From NCBI GenBank assembly GCA_965215385.1, contig OZ244059.1:2604001-2668000 (forward strand): DNA of 64,000 bases, written 5' to 3'. The translations under genes and the position numbers were made by a program. This document shows positions 43,796 to 53,920 of the stretch, piece after piece. The stretch comes from JAPORY01 sp965215385. GTDB lineage: Bacteria > Pseudomonadota > Alphaproteobacteria > Rhodobacterales > Rhodobacteraceae. The notes under the pieces were generated by a model. That model searched no databases, was not told the DNA's origin, and saw only the letters and a list, made by a program, of their open reading frames with translations. The first letter of the stretch is position 1, and each line of letters opens with the position of its first letter.

Positions 43796-44828
43796 GCTCG
43801 GTTCCACGATTAAATTCACCCTACGAGCCAACCCGCCAATGCGATTGGACAAAGCCTTGGCGCGGGAGATTCCGTCGTCCAATGCTCTCTCTCGAACCCG
43901 AATTACCCAGCTCATTCAGATGGGTGCTGTAAAGATCAATCAAGCAGTCCAGAAAAATCCCCGAGCAAGGGCAGCATCGGGGGACGTAGTCGAGGTGCAG
44001 CTACCCGTTCCTCAGGACAGTCACCTAGTTCCCGAAAGGATTGCCCTCGATGTCATCTACGAGGATGAGGATATAGTTGTTATCAACAAACCTTCTAACA
44101 TGGTTGTGCACCCAGGCAAAGGTTCAAATACCGGCACTCTTGTTCAGGCGCTATTGGCGCACTGCGGCGAACGTCTCTCTCGGATAGGTGGTGATATTCG
44201 TCCGGGGATCGTGCATCGAATAGATAAAGATACGAGTGGGTTGCTGGTGGTTGCCAAGTCCGATGTTGCTCACATCAATTTGGCGCGTCAATTTCAAGAG
44301 CATTCGGTGGAACGTGCGTATGATGCCGTTGTTTATGGTGCACCGAGTGCCGAAGATCCGCGGTTGCTTGGGATTAGGGGGGTTGGATTTGAGGCGAATC
44401 GGGTTTTGAGAATTAGTACCCAGTTGATGCGAAGTCGCAGCAACCCGCGGCGTCAAACTGTGACGTTTTCGGGCGGTCGACACGCTGTTACGCGCACAAA
44501 GGTTATCAAGCAGTTTGGAAACTCAGGCGCGGTATCAAGGCTCTCGTGTTGGCTTGAGACGGGTCGCACCCACCAGATTCGGGTGCATCTCGCGTATGTC
44601 GGCCACGGCTTGATTGGCGATCCGACATATGGCTCACGACGCAGACTATCGAGTAATTTACTCGCCCCCGCGGCATTACAACAGATAGAGTCATTCAAGC
44701 GACAGGCCTTGCATGCCCGAATAATTGGCTTTACGCATCCGCTTAGTGGGCAGGCAATGAGATTTGAGACGCAAGTACCAAATGATATCGCGAATTTATT
44801 GCAAGCTTTGGAGTTGAGCAGCGAGTAG
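43782..44828 (+). CDS. rluD: Ribosomal large-subunit pseudouridine synthase, RluA/RluD family
   Basis: 348 residues (or 344 from the ATG at about 43794). N-terminal S4 domain (MRLDKALAREI ... RITQLIQMGAVKINQ), then the catalytic block RPGIVHRIDKDTSGLLVVAKSD with the essential Asp, and RTHQIRVHLAYVGHGLIGDPTYG. Isomerises uridines of 23S rRNA helix 69 if it is RluD. Divergent from DUF6476; the two starts nearly or fully abut. rpoH lies 1.1 kb downstream, further than usual. Confidence 0.9.
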   Translation: MDSRMLGSTIKFTLRANPPMRLDKALAREIPSSNALSRTRITQLIQMGAVKINQAVQKNPRARAASGDVVEVQLPVPQDSHLVPERIALDVIYEDEDIVVINKPSNMVVHPGKGSNTGTLVQALLAHCGERLSRIGGDIRPGIVHRIDKDTSGLLVVAKSDVAHINLARQFQEHSVERAYDAVVYGAPSAEDPRLLGIRGVGFEANRVLRISTQLMRSRSNPRRQTVTFSGGRHAVTRTKVIKQFGNSGAVSRLSCWLETGRTHQIRVHLAYVGHGLIGDPTYGSRRRLSSNLLAPAALQQIESFKRQALHARIIGFTHPLSGQAMRFETQVPNDIANLLQALELSSE

Positions 44829-45901
44829 TTCGGCAGCATCAAGTGGAACCAACCTCATCGCTGTTTGTTGCGCCGACTCAAGAATAGTCATGGCGTCAAT
44901 GTCACTCTAACCTGCTTGCCAACGGGCATTACCGATTCGGATCCTTATGCTGCGTTCTGGCCATAAAAAAAGATCGGTAGCAAGCACCGGCGGTCATATA
45001 TCCGCGTTGCAACTGCACGTACGCATAACTTGTTAAGCTGGCGGCGTGGTCGAACACTATTCGGCCAAAAAACCACCGATGGAATCAATGTCGATCTTGG
45101 GTTTGTTCATAAACCTTCTAGTTTTGATGCAAAGTGCCCGAAGAGATGCCCTGCTGAACCGCTGTGCAGCAGCATGACATTTGCGCCACCGCGCTAATTT
45201 CCGCTAAGCTGAGTAGCGAGGGAACCACCGACTTGGGAGGCACCCCGCCGCCAATCCCTTGGTTACCGTCGTGCGGGCGTTGTGAAACTGAAATTTACGG
45301 TACTACCTTTATCCCAAGTAGCTCCTTTGTATTGACAAGAATATGGTTTGCTTCTTGATCTATTGACCTCAATCTCATAAATTCAATTTGAGAACGTAGC
45401 GCGCTTAAAACAATACCCCTTCGCGTGCAAACTCACTCGCAAGGTGAAACTTAGGCTACTCTCAGGTTAATAACATTGCAGAAATATTCGAGCAGCAATA
45501 GAGCAAGCGGTCGCCCGGTATTGATAAGTGAGAAAGGAATTTTCTGGGCCGAGTGCCGCAACTTAGTGCGAATGACTTGTCCGTCGCACACTTCAGTGCA
45601 GATTATGACGGAACAAAACAACTTGAACGATTTCTTGCTACTTCAGGCATTGAGGTTACGTCGACTTTAACAACCCCCTTCCTACCAATATCTCGGTACT
45701 GCAACAGCCGCACCCCTCTTGGCTACTTGCTGTGCCACCCAATTCGCTCTTCGTTGCGAGGATGCCTGTCGAACTCCATAATTATCACAGGGACATTGGC
45801 TTCTGTATTTCGAGTAATTCCGGCGGTTAATTTTTCGAAGTTCTTGCAGCATTGCCGCCCGTCGCTTTGCCCCAAATTCAATCGGTGATCAGAGAAAAAA
45901 C
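44829..45901. other. 1.07-kb stretch between rluD and rpoH without a supportable gene
   Basis: Frames of up to 111 codons (45553-45888) lack motifs and have poor composition. Since rpoH usually follows rluD closely in related genomes, this is probably eroded DNA. The rpoH promoter must lie in its right part, but no sigma-32 or sigma-70 box is clear enough to list. Confidence 0.45.
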
Positions 45902-46786
45902 ATGACCAACTACGCTAATCTTCCAGCCCCTTCACCAGAAAGCGGGCTCAGCCGATATCTGCAGAACATCCGCCGCTTTCCGCTCCTCGAACCAGAGGAG
46001 GAATATATGCTCGCCAAACGTTGGGCGGAAGATCAAGATACAGGTGCAGCCCATAAACTCGTGACTTCGCACCTACGGCTAGCGGCCAAAATAGCCATGG
46101 GCTATCGCGGCTACGGCTTGCCACAGGCGGAAGTGATCTCAGAGGCAAATGTGGGCTTGATGCAAGCGGTCAAGCGGTTCGATCCAGAGAAAGGTTTTCG
46201 TCTCGCAACCTACGCTATGTGGTGGATTCGGGCGGCAATTCAAGAATATATCCTTCGCTCATGGAGTCTCGTAAAGCTGGGAACAACAAGCGGACAAAAA
46301 AAGCTATTTTTCAACCTTCGCAAGGCAAAGGCCAGGATCGGAGCTCTTGAAGATGGTGACCTCCGCCCCGAGAATGTCACGCGGATCGCGAATGATCTAA
46401 GCGTGACTGAAGATGAAGTCGTGTCAATGAATCGTCGCATGCTGTCGCAAGACCGCTCCCTGAATGTCACCATCGGAAGCGAAGAAGACGGTACCCTTGA
46501 ATGGCAAGATTGGCTTGAAGACGAAAGTGCAAACCAAGCAGAGGATTACGAAGTTCACGACGAGTTAGAAATGCGTCGAGACTTGTTAGCCCGAGCCCTC
46601 ACCACTCTAAATGATCGAGAAAGAGACATCCTCGTTAAGCGACGGCTTTCTGAACCGCCATTAACCCTAGAAGACCTCTCGCACCAGTATAAAGTCAGCC
46701 GCGAACGTATTCGTCAAATCGAAGTCCGCGCTTTCGATAAACTCCAAAAACGCATGCGCGAATTGGATCGAAACGAGGCCAGGTGA
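45902..46786 (+). CDS. rpoH: RNA polymerase heat-shock sigma factor
   Basis: 294 residues. Region 1.2/2.1 (SRYLQNIRRFPLLEPEEEYMLAKRW), region 2.2-2.4 (AEVISEANVGLMQAVKRFDPEKGFRLATYAMWWIRAAIQEYILRSWSLVKLGTT) with the QKKLFFNLRKAKAR RpoH box, and region 4 HTH (LSHQYKVSRERIRQIEVRAFDKL). Directs transcription of chaperone and protease genes. Frame intact. Confidence 0.95.
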   Translation: MTNYANLPAPSPESGLSRYLQNIRRFPLLEPEEEYMLAKRWAEDQDTGAAHKLVTSHLRLAAKIAMGYRGYGLPQAEVISEANVGLMQAVKRFDPEKGFRLATYAMWWIRAAIQEYILRSWSLVKLGTTSGQKKLFFNLRKAKARIGALEDGDLRPENVTRIANDLSVTEDEVVSMNRRMLSQDRSLNVTIGSEEDGTLEWQDWLEDESANQAEDYEVHDELEMRRDLLARALTTLNDRERDILVKRRLSEPPLTLEDLSHQYKVSRERIRQIEVRAFDKLQKRMRELDRNEAR

Positions 46787-46878
46787 ATCAATTCTCGCCG
46801 CGAAAAGCCGATTCGTATCGACCCGTTGTCGCTTACCTGTCCGAGATGGTGAGTGATTACATCTGCGGGCAGATAGAA

Positions 46879-48696
46879 CTATTCCATCGCCTCTAGATCA
46901 TCAATCATGCCTTCGATAATCGCAATCCCCTGCGCCCAAAACGACGGCGATGACGCATCAAGTTCAAACGGAGTAAGCAACTCCGAGTGACGTTTCGATC
47001 CGCCCGCCTGCAACATTGAGAGATACTTCGCCTCAAAGTCGGGCGTACCTTGTTCGTAGACAGCGCAGAGCGCGTTCACCAGCCCATCGCCAAAGGCATA
47101 GGCGTAAACATAAAACGGTGAATGGACAAAATGCGGGATGTAGGCCCAATACGTACTGTAGCTTTCCGAAAGTTGGAAGGCAGGCCCAAGACTCTCGCTC
47201 TGCACCGAAAACCAAATTTGACTGATATCCTCTGGCGTCAGTTCCCCGTTTCGGCGCGCACTATGGAATTCGCACTCGAAGTTATAGAACGCAATCTGAC
47301 GCACAAGGGTGTTGATCATATCTTCGACTTTGTTCGCCAATAGAGACTTGCGCTCAGGTATCGTCTCGGCACTTGCTAGTAAGCTGCGGAAGGTTAGCAT
47401 TTCACCGAATACCGATGCCGTTTCTGCCAAAGTTAGCGGCGTGTCGGCGAGTAACTCGCCTTGATCGGCAGCGAGCAACTGATGCACGCCGTGCCCGAGT
47501 TCATGTGCTAACGTCATCACGTCACGCGGTTTGCCAAGATAATTCAATAGTACGTAAGGATGAACATTGGTAACGGTTGGATGGCAAAAGGCACCGGGCG
47601 ACTTACCGTCGGTAACGCCCGCGTCAACCCAGTTTTTCTCAAAGAACTGTGTGGCAATCTGAGCGACTTGAGGACTGAAGTTGGCGAAGGCATTCAGAAC
47701 AATTTCGCAACCCTGCTCCCAGGGTACAAGTCGCGTATCTTCAAACGGCAGCGGGGCATTACGATCCCAATGCTGCAGCTTATCTAAACCGAGCCAGCGT
47801 CGCTTCAGATCATAGTAGCGATGCGAGATCAAAGGGAAGGAATTGACAACCGAGGTTCGCAGTGCCTCGATCACTTCCGGCTCCACGCGATTGTGCAGAT
47901 GCCTGGCAGTTTGTGGCGTGGGCATGCCGCGCCAACGGTCGATGATTTCCTTTTCCTTCGTCTGTGTATTGAGGATTCGTGCAAAGGTCTTGATGTTGTT
48001 AGTGAATACTCGCGCCAGTTCTTGGGAGGCCCGCTCACGCCGCTCACGGTCGGCATCTGACAACACGCTCAAAGCACTCTCAAGATTGAGACTCTCACCA
48101 TCAATTTCAAACGTGAGAGCGGCGATGGTTTCATCGAACAAGACTGTCCAGGCATCACTGACGATACTCATATCATGAAGGCAGTGCTCAAGCTCATCCG
48201 ACAACTGGAAGGGCTTCATGGCTCGCAGGCGATCAAATACAGGCTTATAGCGAGCAATCGCAGCATCATCGGCAAAGTGCTTTGCTAGGGCCACATCATC
48301 GATTTGGTTAATCTCTAACGAAAAAAACACCGTGCGGGCGGTATATTTTGTGATCGTATCTGTGCAATCAGATAAGAATTTTATCCGTTTTGGGTCCGTC
48401 GTCTGCTGACAATGACGCAAATACGCAAACGACTTTATCCGACCCACAAGTTGCTGAATCTCCTCGTAGCGTTGTAGGCTCTTGAGCAAACCAGACGCAT
48501 CCAAGTGGGGGAGCTTTGTTTTGTAATCGGCTTCAAATTCCGTACAGGCACTGTCCAGTTTTTTTAAGTCGTCCTGCAGTTCGGGAGCGTCGACCGAACG
48601 ATAGAGATCACTCAGATCCCACTTTGGCAAATTTGTGAAGTCATTTTGTGTCTGCCCGTTGGAAGCATTATTGATGTTCGAATAATGAGGGGTCAT
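46879..48696 (-). CDS. pepF: M3-family oligoendopeptidase F
   Basis: 605 residues from ATG 48696 (MTPHYSNINNASN); the frame stays open to 48852, but those residues are not family-like. A cytoplasmic zinc peptidase cutting medium-length peptides. PKWDLSDLYRSVDAPELQ starts the conserved part. The zinc motif is TLAHELGHGVHQLLA, with the third ligand Glu in LAETASVFGEML. FLHSARRNGELTPEDI and YSTYWAYIPHFVHSPFYVYAYAFGDGLVNALCAVYE are typical of the C-terminal region. Intact. Confidence 0.92.
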   Translation of the reverse strand: MTPHYSNINNASNGQTQNDFTNLPKWDLSDLYRSVDAPELQDDLKKLDSACTEFEADYKTKLPHLDASGLLKSLQRYEEIQQLVGRIKSFAYLRHCQQTTDPKRIKFLSDCTDTITKYTARTVFFSLEINQIDDVALAKHFADDAAIARYKPVFDRLRAMKPFQLSDELEHCLHDMSIVSDAWTVLFDETIAALTFEIDGESLNLESALSVLSDADRERRERASQELARVFTNNIKTFARILNTQTKEKEIIDRWRGMPTPQTARHLHNRVEPEVIEALRTSVVNSFPLISHRYYDLKRRWLGLDKLQHWDRNAPLPFEDTRLVPWEQGCEIVLNAFANFSPQVAQIATQFFEKNWVDAGVTDGKSPGAFCHPTVTNVHPYVLLNYLGKPRDVMTLAHELGHGVHQLLAADQGELLADTPLTLAETASVFGEMLTFRSLLASAETIPERKSLLANKVEDMINTLVRQIAFYNFECEFHSARRNGELTPEDISQIWFSVQSESLGPAFQLSESYSTYWAYIPHFVHSPFYVYAYAFGDGLVNALCAVYEQGTPDFEAKYLSMLQAGGSKRHSELLTPFELDASSPSFWAQGIAIIEGMIDDLEAME

Positions 48697-48870
48697 TTCT
48701 TTACCTTGCGCCTTTGCCGAGAGCTCCAAGTAGTGAGATAATTCAGTATCCAGCCCGGTGATGCCGCGCACAATTGTTGATTCTGGGGAGATGAAGCCGG
48801 ATTGTAACTTGCTATAGCCCCGATTGGATTGCGCAGCGGCCGATACGGTCAAGAGCGATTAGGCTTCCCA

Positions 48871-49185
48871 TCATCGCAACGCGGAATTGGCAAACTGTAA
48901 GGCAATTTTAGTACTGCCGTCAATTTGTAGTTTGCCCGACAAGTAGGCTTTCATGGGGTCAAGGTCGCCGCGCAATAGCGTGAGAAATGTCTCCTGATCA
49001 GCTCGCAGTGTTACATCTGTTGGCTCGGTGCTAATTCGAGCACCTTCAGTATCAAGCACAATTGAGCCGATAGCTACAATATCAAATTTCACCGTACCGG
49101 GTAAGTTCGCACCCGCAAACTTTGCGTTCAGTTTACTAACTGCTTGGTCGAGGATTTCAGCCACGGTTCTGCTCCAAATTGCCAA
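48871..49185 (-). CDS. SCP2 sterol-binding domain protein
   Basis: 104 residues made up of one SCP2 domain: NAKFAGANLPGTVKFDIVAIGSIVLDTEGARIS, then ADQETFLTLLRGDLDPMKAYLSGKLQIDGS and a helical end. It binds a hydrophobic ligand, usually lipid, in the cytoplasm. The start overlaps no neighbour. Upstream 49186-49564 has no gene. Confidence 0.85.
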   Translation of the reverse strand: MAIWSRTVAEILDQAVSKLNAKFAGANLPGTVKFDIVAIGSIVLDTEGARISTEPTDVTLRADQETFLTLLRGDLDPMKAYLSGKLQIDGSTKIALQFANSALR

Positions 49186-49564
49186 GCCAAGCGAAAGTTT
49201 TCACATTGGGACGTAATCGGCGTGCCACGTTGTTACCCTGACATTGGAAATTTTTGCAAATTTTTGTTTTTGCATGTATAGCAGGGGGCAATTGCTCGGT
49301 TCGGTGGTTGTTGGCAGAGCCAAACGGGGCGGTATGCGGCTTAAGCGCACAAACACACGCAAACACCCGCAATACTTGCGATTCAAGCCGCCAAAATGCC
49401 AGCAATTTTGGATGCAACAGTGTCAATTTTCAGCGGGAGATCGGCGGAAATACCGCAGTCTAAAACCGGACCAAACGATTGCCTTTCGGTACGTTTTGCC
49501 TGTATCGCAAAATAGTTCCAAACAAACCAAAATGAGGGAGTTATGAGAGACCGAGTTACTGTTT
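49186..49564. other. Upstream flank of the DruA-transposase gene
   Basis: AT-rich, with short frames only. The left end of the transposable element should lie here, but no inverted match to the right flank (51992-52206) could be made by eye. Confidence 0.4.
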
Positions 49565-51991
49565 GTGGTTCGGAGAATTTACATCATGCTCACTCTCAAA
49601 CCGATTCGTCGGACATTATTTTCGCCTGAAGGACAAAGCATCTTGGACGAGAGGCCGGCCCCAGAAACTTTTTCGGGGCCTATGGCCTATGCGCGGGCCG
49701 TGTGCGAGCACTTTGAGTTTATCGATGCGCACGAGACGCTGCGCGTCTCCAGTTGCATTGCAGCGTTGCGTGACCTTGAGGCCGCCGGTCGGATCACGCT
49801 GCCGCCAGGTGGGGCTCGGAAGCAAGCCTCATCGCGACCGTTGATGCTGCCCAAACCGGTGCCACCGGTGAAGGGGGTACCCACGCGAGTTGACGCGGTG
49901 TTAGGGTTCGCCGTTCAGTTAGTTGAAACGAAAGCTGATGCCCGTCTGTTGGCTCGGTTACTGCACGATGAGTATCCACAAGGCGGCACGCAGCATAGCG
50001 GGCGACAACTGCGATACCTGATCACCTCGGCGCACGGAGTCCTCGGTGGTTTTGTGTTTGCCAGTGCGGCGCAGAAGCTACGGCCTCGCGATCAATGGGT
50101 CGGGTGGAACCCTGAGCAGTGTCGCTCGCAGTTGTATCGAGTGGTTGGCCTGTCGCGGTTTCTCATTCGGACACAGGTTCAGTGTGCGCATTTGGCGTCG
50201 AAAGCCCTCGCACACTGTCTACGCCAGTTACCAACAGATTTTGCGGCGCGTTACAACATCGTGCCGGTTCTCTGTGAAACCTTTACCAGCGCCGTTTATG
50301 CCGGCACCAGTTTGGCGGCGAGTGGCTGGACCTATGTGGGCCAGAGTTCTGGACGCGGTCGCTATTCCTTGCCGGGGCAAGAGACGGAGCGCAAAGGGAT
50401 CTGGCTTCGACCCTTGTGCCGCGATTGGCGCACACAGTTGGGGGTTTTTGAGTCTAGCTTTGTGCCCCCGCCGCGACCGAAACGGATATTGGCCCCGAGC
50501 GAAGGACTGGCGACGGCAGTGTGGGCGGAGAACGAATTTGGTGCGATGCCGTTGAATAAGGCTCTTGTTAAACGGTTAGTGAAGTCGGTAAGGATACAGG
50601 CAATGGTGCCATCAGAAACATTCCTCTCTGCGGCCAGCGGCGATCAAGCCGCGGTCATTGGGTATTATCGCATGATTGATCGCCGCGACACCGAGACTTT
50701 CACGCCGGAAGCCATTCTGACAACGCATCGTGTGCGCAGTCTCTGTCGTCTTCGCGCTGCCAAGACCGTGTTGTTGATTCAGGATGGTTTGGACTTAAAC
50801 TTTGCGACCCACAGAGCCAGTGAAGGCTTCGGTGAGATGTCTCGCACGAACGGCTCCAAGGGCATACTAGGCATCCACATGCATAGTACCTTCGCGGTGA
50901 ACGAGGATGGCGTCCCGTTAGGGGTTCCGCGGATTGAATTTGCGTGGTCAAACGGCAAAGCGGAGACGGATAAAGCTACCAAAGATGGTAAATTCGACTA
51001 CAGGTTGCGCGGCTGGCGAGATAGTTCAGAATTGGCTGCAAAAGCCCCCGATGCGCGGGTCATTTCGGTCATGGATATGGATCATGAAGGCGATGTCGAC
51101 GCCCTGTTTGCGGAGCGACACGCGAAAGGCGGTGCGGAGTTGTTGGTGCGGGCCAAGCATGATCATGTGTTCTCCAATGGTCACGAACTTTTTGACCGCT
51201 TACGGATTTCACCTCCGCAAGCCGAGCATGAGATTCGAGTGGATCGCGCTTCAGCGAGGCGTTCTCCCCACAATCAAAAGGCGTTCGCTGGACGCAATGC
51301 GCGGCTCGCCCAAACACAGGTGCGCTGGCGAGTGATAAACCTGCCGGAACCTAAACGTCAATTGACCCGTCTGCGTATAGAATCATTCCCCTTGACTGCC
51401 GTGCATGTCATTGAGCCGAATCCCCCGAATCAGGTTGAGCCCGTGGAATGGCTGTTGCTCACCACCCTGCCGGTTACGAATCGGTCAGAGGCCATTGCGG
51501 TACTCGATTCTTACGCTTTGCGCTGGCGCATTGAGGATTGGTACCAGATTCTCAAAAACGGCTGTGAGGTCGAAAAGATCGCGCACAGTACAGCCGACCG
51601 GATCAAGCGAGCAGTGACGATCAATGCGGTCATTGCTTGGCGGCTATCGGTACTTGCACTGCTAGGACGAACGACCCCTGAGATCAAAGCTTTACCGTTG
51701 TTTGAACAGTCAGAAGTCGCGGTGTTATTGGACTATGCTGGCGATATGGGGTTTCAACTGCCGTGTCAGAAAAACCCAGAACATCCCCCGGCGATGGACG
51801 AGGTATCCTTAGGCGAAGCGGTATTGCTGATCGCTCGATTGGGCGGGTATCTCAATCGCAAGAATGATGCAGCACCGGGTCATGAAGTGATGTGGAACGG
51901 CTATTCTCGGCTTCGTGCCGCGGCTCAAACGCTCGAACGGTCGATCCGCCAAGGTGATCAAAGTGTCCAGAAAATGCTACTTGGTCAATAA
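49565..51991 (+). CDS. Fusion of a DruA-type (DUF4338) domain with a Tn5/IS4-type transposase
   Basis: 808 residues (801 from the second ATG at 49586). Residues about 95-305 are DUF4338, the DruA domain: LLHDEYPQGGTQHSGRQLRYLI, GVLGGFVFASAAQKLRPRDQWVGW, YRVVGLSRFLIR, and LCETFTSAVYAGTSLAASGWTYVGQSSGRGR. From about 320 comes a Tn5-like transposase: ENEFGAMPLNKALVKRLVKS, D407 in LLIQDGLDLNFATH, D506 in VMDMDHEGDVDALF, and the YREK-like ALRWRIEDWYQILKNG with E657, and the dimerisation-type end. All three acidic residues are present and the frame is unbroken. DruA is otherwise known from the Druantia phage-defence system; here it is joined to a complete DDE enzyme. Confidence 0.85.
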   Translation: MVRRIYIMLTLKPIRRTLFSPEGQSILDERPAPETFSGPMAYARAVCEHFEFIDAHETLRVSSCIAALRDLEAAGRITLPPGGARKQASSRPLMLPKPVPPVKGVPTRVDAVLGFAVQLVETKADARLLARLLHDEYPQGGTQHSGRQLRYLITSAHGVLGGFVFASAAQKLRPRDQWVGWNPEQCRSQLYRVVGLSRFLIRTQVQCAHLASKALAHCLRQLPTDFAARYNIVPVLCETFTSAVYAGTSLAASGWTYVGQSSGRGRYSLPGQETERKGIWLRPLCRDWRTQLGVFESSFVPPPRPKRILAPSEGLATAVWAENEFGAMPLNKALVKRLVKSVRIQAMVPSETFLSAASGDQAAVIGYYRMIDRRDTETFTPEAILTTHRVRSLCRLRAAKTVLLIQDGLDLNFATHRASEGFGEMSRTNGSKGILGIHMHSTFAVNEDGVPLGVPRIEFAWSNGKAETDKATKDGKFDYRLRGWRDSSELAAKAPDARVISVMDMDHEGDVDALFAERHAKGGAELLVRAKHDHVFSNGHELFDRLRISPPQAEHEIRVDRASARRSPHNQKAFAGRNARLAQTQVRWRVINLPEPKRQLTRLRIESFPLTAVHVIEPNPPNQVEPVEWLLLTTLPVTNRSEAIAVLDSYALRWRIEDWYQILKNGCEVEKIAHSTADRIKRAVTINAVIAWRLSVLALLGRTTPEIKALPLFEQSEVAVLLDYAGDMGFQLPCQKNPEHPPAMDEVSLGEAVLLIARLGGYLNRKNDAAPGHEVMWNGYSRLRAAAQTLERSIRQGDQSVQKMLLGQ

Positions 51992-52206
51992 CAAAATGAT
52001 GAATGGCCAGTGTGCGAGATATTGGGCTCAAAGACATACTGTTGCGTTGACCAGCAGCAGGGAATGGACTTGTGCTCGGCGATCTTAGATCCAGCCATCT
52101 TTGCATTCGCCTCAAACCGTCTATGCGCAACTCGGTCACGAGCATTCGAGTCGTCTGGAACTTTCCGCGAGTTCCAAATTTACATTGAGATTGCAAGTGA
52201 ATTCCG

Positions 52207-53802
52207 GTGTTACAGATTGAGGAACCAATGACCGACTATGCCCTGCCGATCGGCATTCCAGATTTCCAAACAATTCGAACCGAAGGTTTCTACTATGTGG
52301 ACAAGACTTCGTTTATTGAAAAACTAGTAACAGATGGGCGCTATTACTTTCTGTCTCGACCACGTCGTTTCGGCAAGAGCCTGCTGCTCGATACGATCAA
52401 GTCGCTGTTCGAGGGGAAAGAGGCCTTGTTTGAAGGGCTGGATATTCATGATCATTGGGATTGGAGTGCCGACCCGCATCCAGTGCTGCGACTGAGCTTT
52501 GGCGGAAAATACACTGAGCCAGACGATATAGAACGCAATATTATAGCCCAACTCAAAACCACCGAGCGCAGGGCCGGCCTGACGCCATCCACAAACACAA
52601 CCGCACCAGAGCAGCTTCTCGATCATTTAGACCGACTTCATGCGGCTACTGGTCAGCGAGTGGTCGTTCTTGTGGATGAGTATGATAAGCCGATCCTTGA
52701 CGTGCTAAGTGACAAAGAACTCGCGACGGCGAACCGCGACTATTTGCGTGGCTTGTACGGCGTAATCAAAGATAGCGCTGCCCAAATTCGCTTCGTTTTC
52801 ATGACCGGCGTGAGTATGTTCTCAAAGGTCAGTCTGTTCTCGGGCCTCAACAACCTTAGAGATATCAGCCTCGACCCGCGCTATGGCGAGCTTTGTGGCT
52901 ACACCGACAACGACATTGAAACCGTGTTTGCGCTCAAACTTGAAGGCCTCGACCGCGACGAGATACGCCGCTGGTATAATGGCTATCACTGGCGTGGCGG
53001 AACGCGGGTTTACAACCCTTATGACTTACTGCTGCTATTTGATAGCCGCGAGTTCCATCCCTACTGGTTTGAAACCGGGTCTCCATCGTTCCTGTTTGAG
53101 CAATTGATGGAAAAGTCCATAAGTCTAATCGAGTTGCACGGCCGCACGGCAGACAAGTCTCGTATCTCCCACTTTGATGTGGGTGATGTCGATATTGAGG
53201 CATTGCTCTTCCAAACCGGCTATCTGACCATCGCGGCGGAATATAGGCAAGGCCACAAGACCCGCTACCGACTCGAATTCCCCAATTTTGAAGTACAACT
53301 GAGCTTTAGCGATCACTTGTTGGCCTGGTTACGCAATAATGGTAGTGAGTCGCAGTTGCTTGGTGCTGATGAAGATGATGAACTCGCCGCCCTGTTGACG
53401 GCAGAAGATTTTTCTGGCTTTGGTGAAAAGCTAAGAGCGTGGTTTGCCAGTATTCCCTACCAGTGGCACGCGACAGGTGATTTGGCACGGTATGAGGCCT
53501 AGTACGCAAGTTTGATTTATATGTGTTTGCTCTCAGCTGGGATGGATGTTCAACCAGAGGAAGCTTCCTATCATGGTCGTGCCGACTTGGTCGTCAAGAC
53601 GCGTGATCAGATCTTCGTAGTCGAGTTCAAAATAGTGGGTCATCTTGACGCTGCAAGTGCACTAACGACAGCCATGGAACAGATGCAGAACCGTGGCTAT
53701 GCCGACAAATATCGCGAAAGTGGCAAAACGGTGCATCTGATTGGTATAGTCGGTAGTCGCGAAGCCAAAAGCCTGCTTGAAATCAGGGCAGAACTCGCTT
53801 GA
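52207..53802 (+). pseudogene. AAA-ATPase-like / PD-(D/E)XK protein interrupted by an amber codon
   Basis: Frame 52207-53502 has the AAA-ATPase_like domain: LPIGIPDFQTIRTEGFYYVDKTSFIEKLV, YYFLSRPRRFGKSLLLDTIKSLF (Walker A as GKS), VVVLVDEYDKPILD (Walker B) and GYHWRGGTRVYNPYDLLLLF. After RYEA a TAG at 53500-53502 replaces what is normally Tyr in R-Y-E-x-Y-Y-A-S. The same frame then continues as YASLIYMCLLSAGMDVQPEEASYHGRADLVVKTRDQIFVVEFKI, the PD-(D/E)XK nuclease-like end, to 53802. One nonsense mutation in an otherwise complete 531-codon gene. Proteins of this family are abundant in host-associated bacteria; function unknown. Confidence 0.85.
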
Positions 53803-53920
53803 GAAAGCGTCGTAAGCCGCGATCGTGCAGGCACTTTGCATTCCATTACATTTTCCCAATACGCAACCAATCCACGCACAGCCGTTCATCTTCAACATCC
53901 AATTGCAAGTTAATTCCAAG

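Noticed and set aside
45553..45888. 111-codon frame ahead of rpoH
   Set aside because: No recognisable features; low-quality composition and no start signal.
216..53802. In-frame TAA/TAG codons in several accessory genes as a sign of stop-codon reassignment
   Set aside because: TAA, TAG and TGA all properly end conserved core genes here (for example fabH and ihfA with TAG, the MerR gene with TAA, tyrS and plsX with TGA). The internal stops occur only in accessory or mobile genes, which also have frameshifts.
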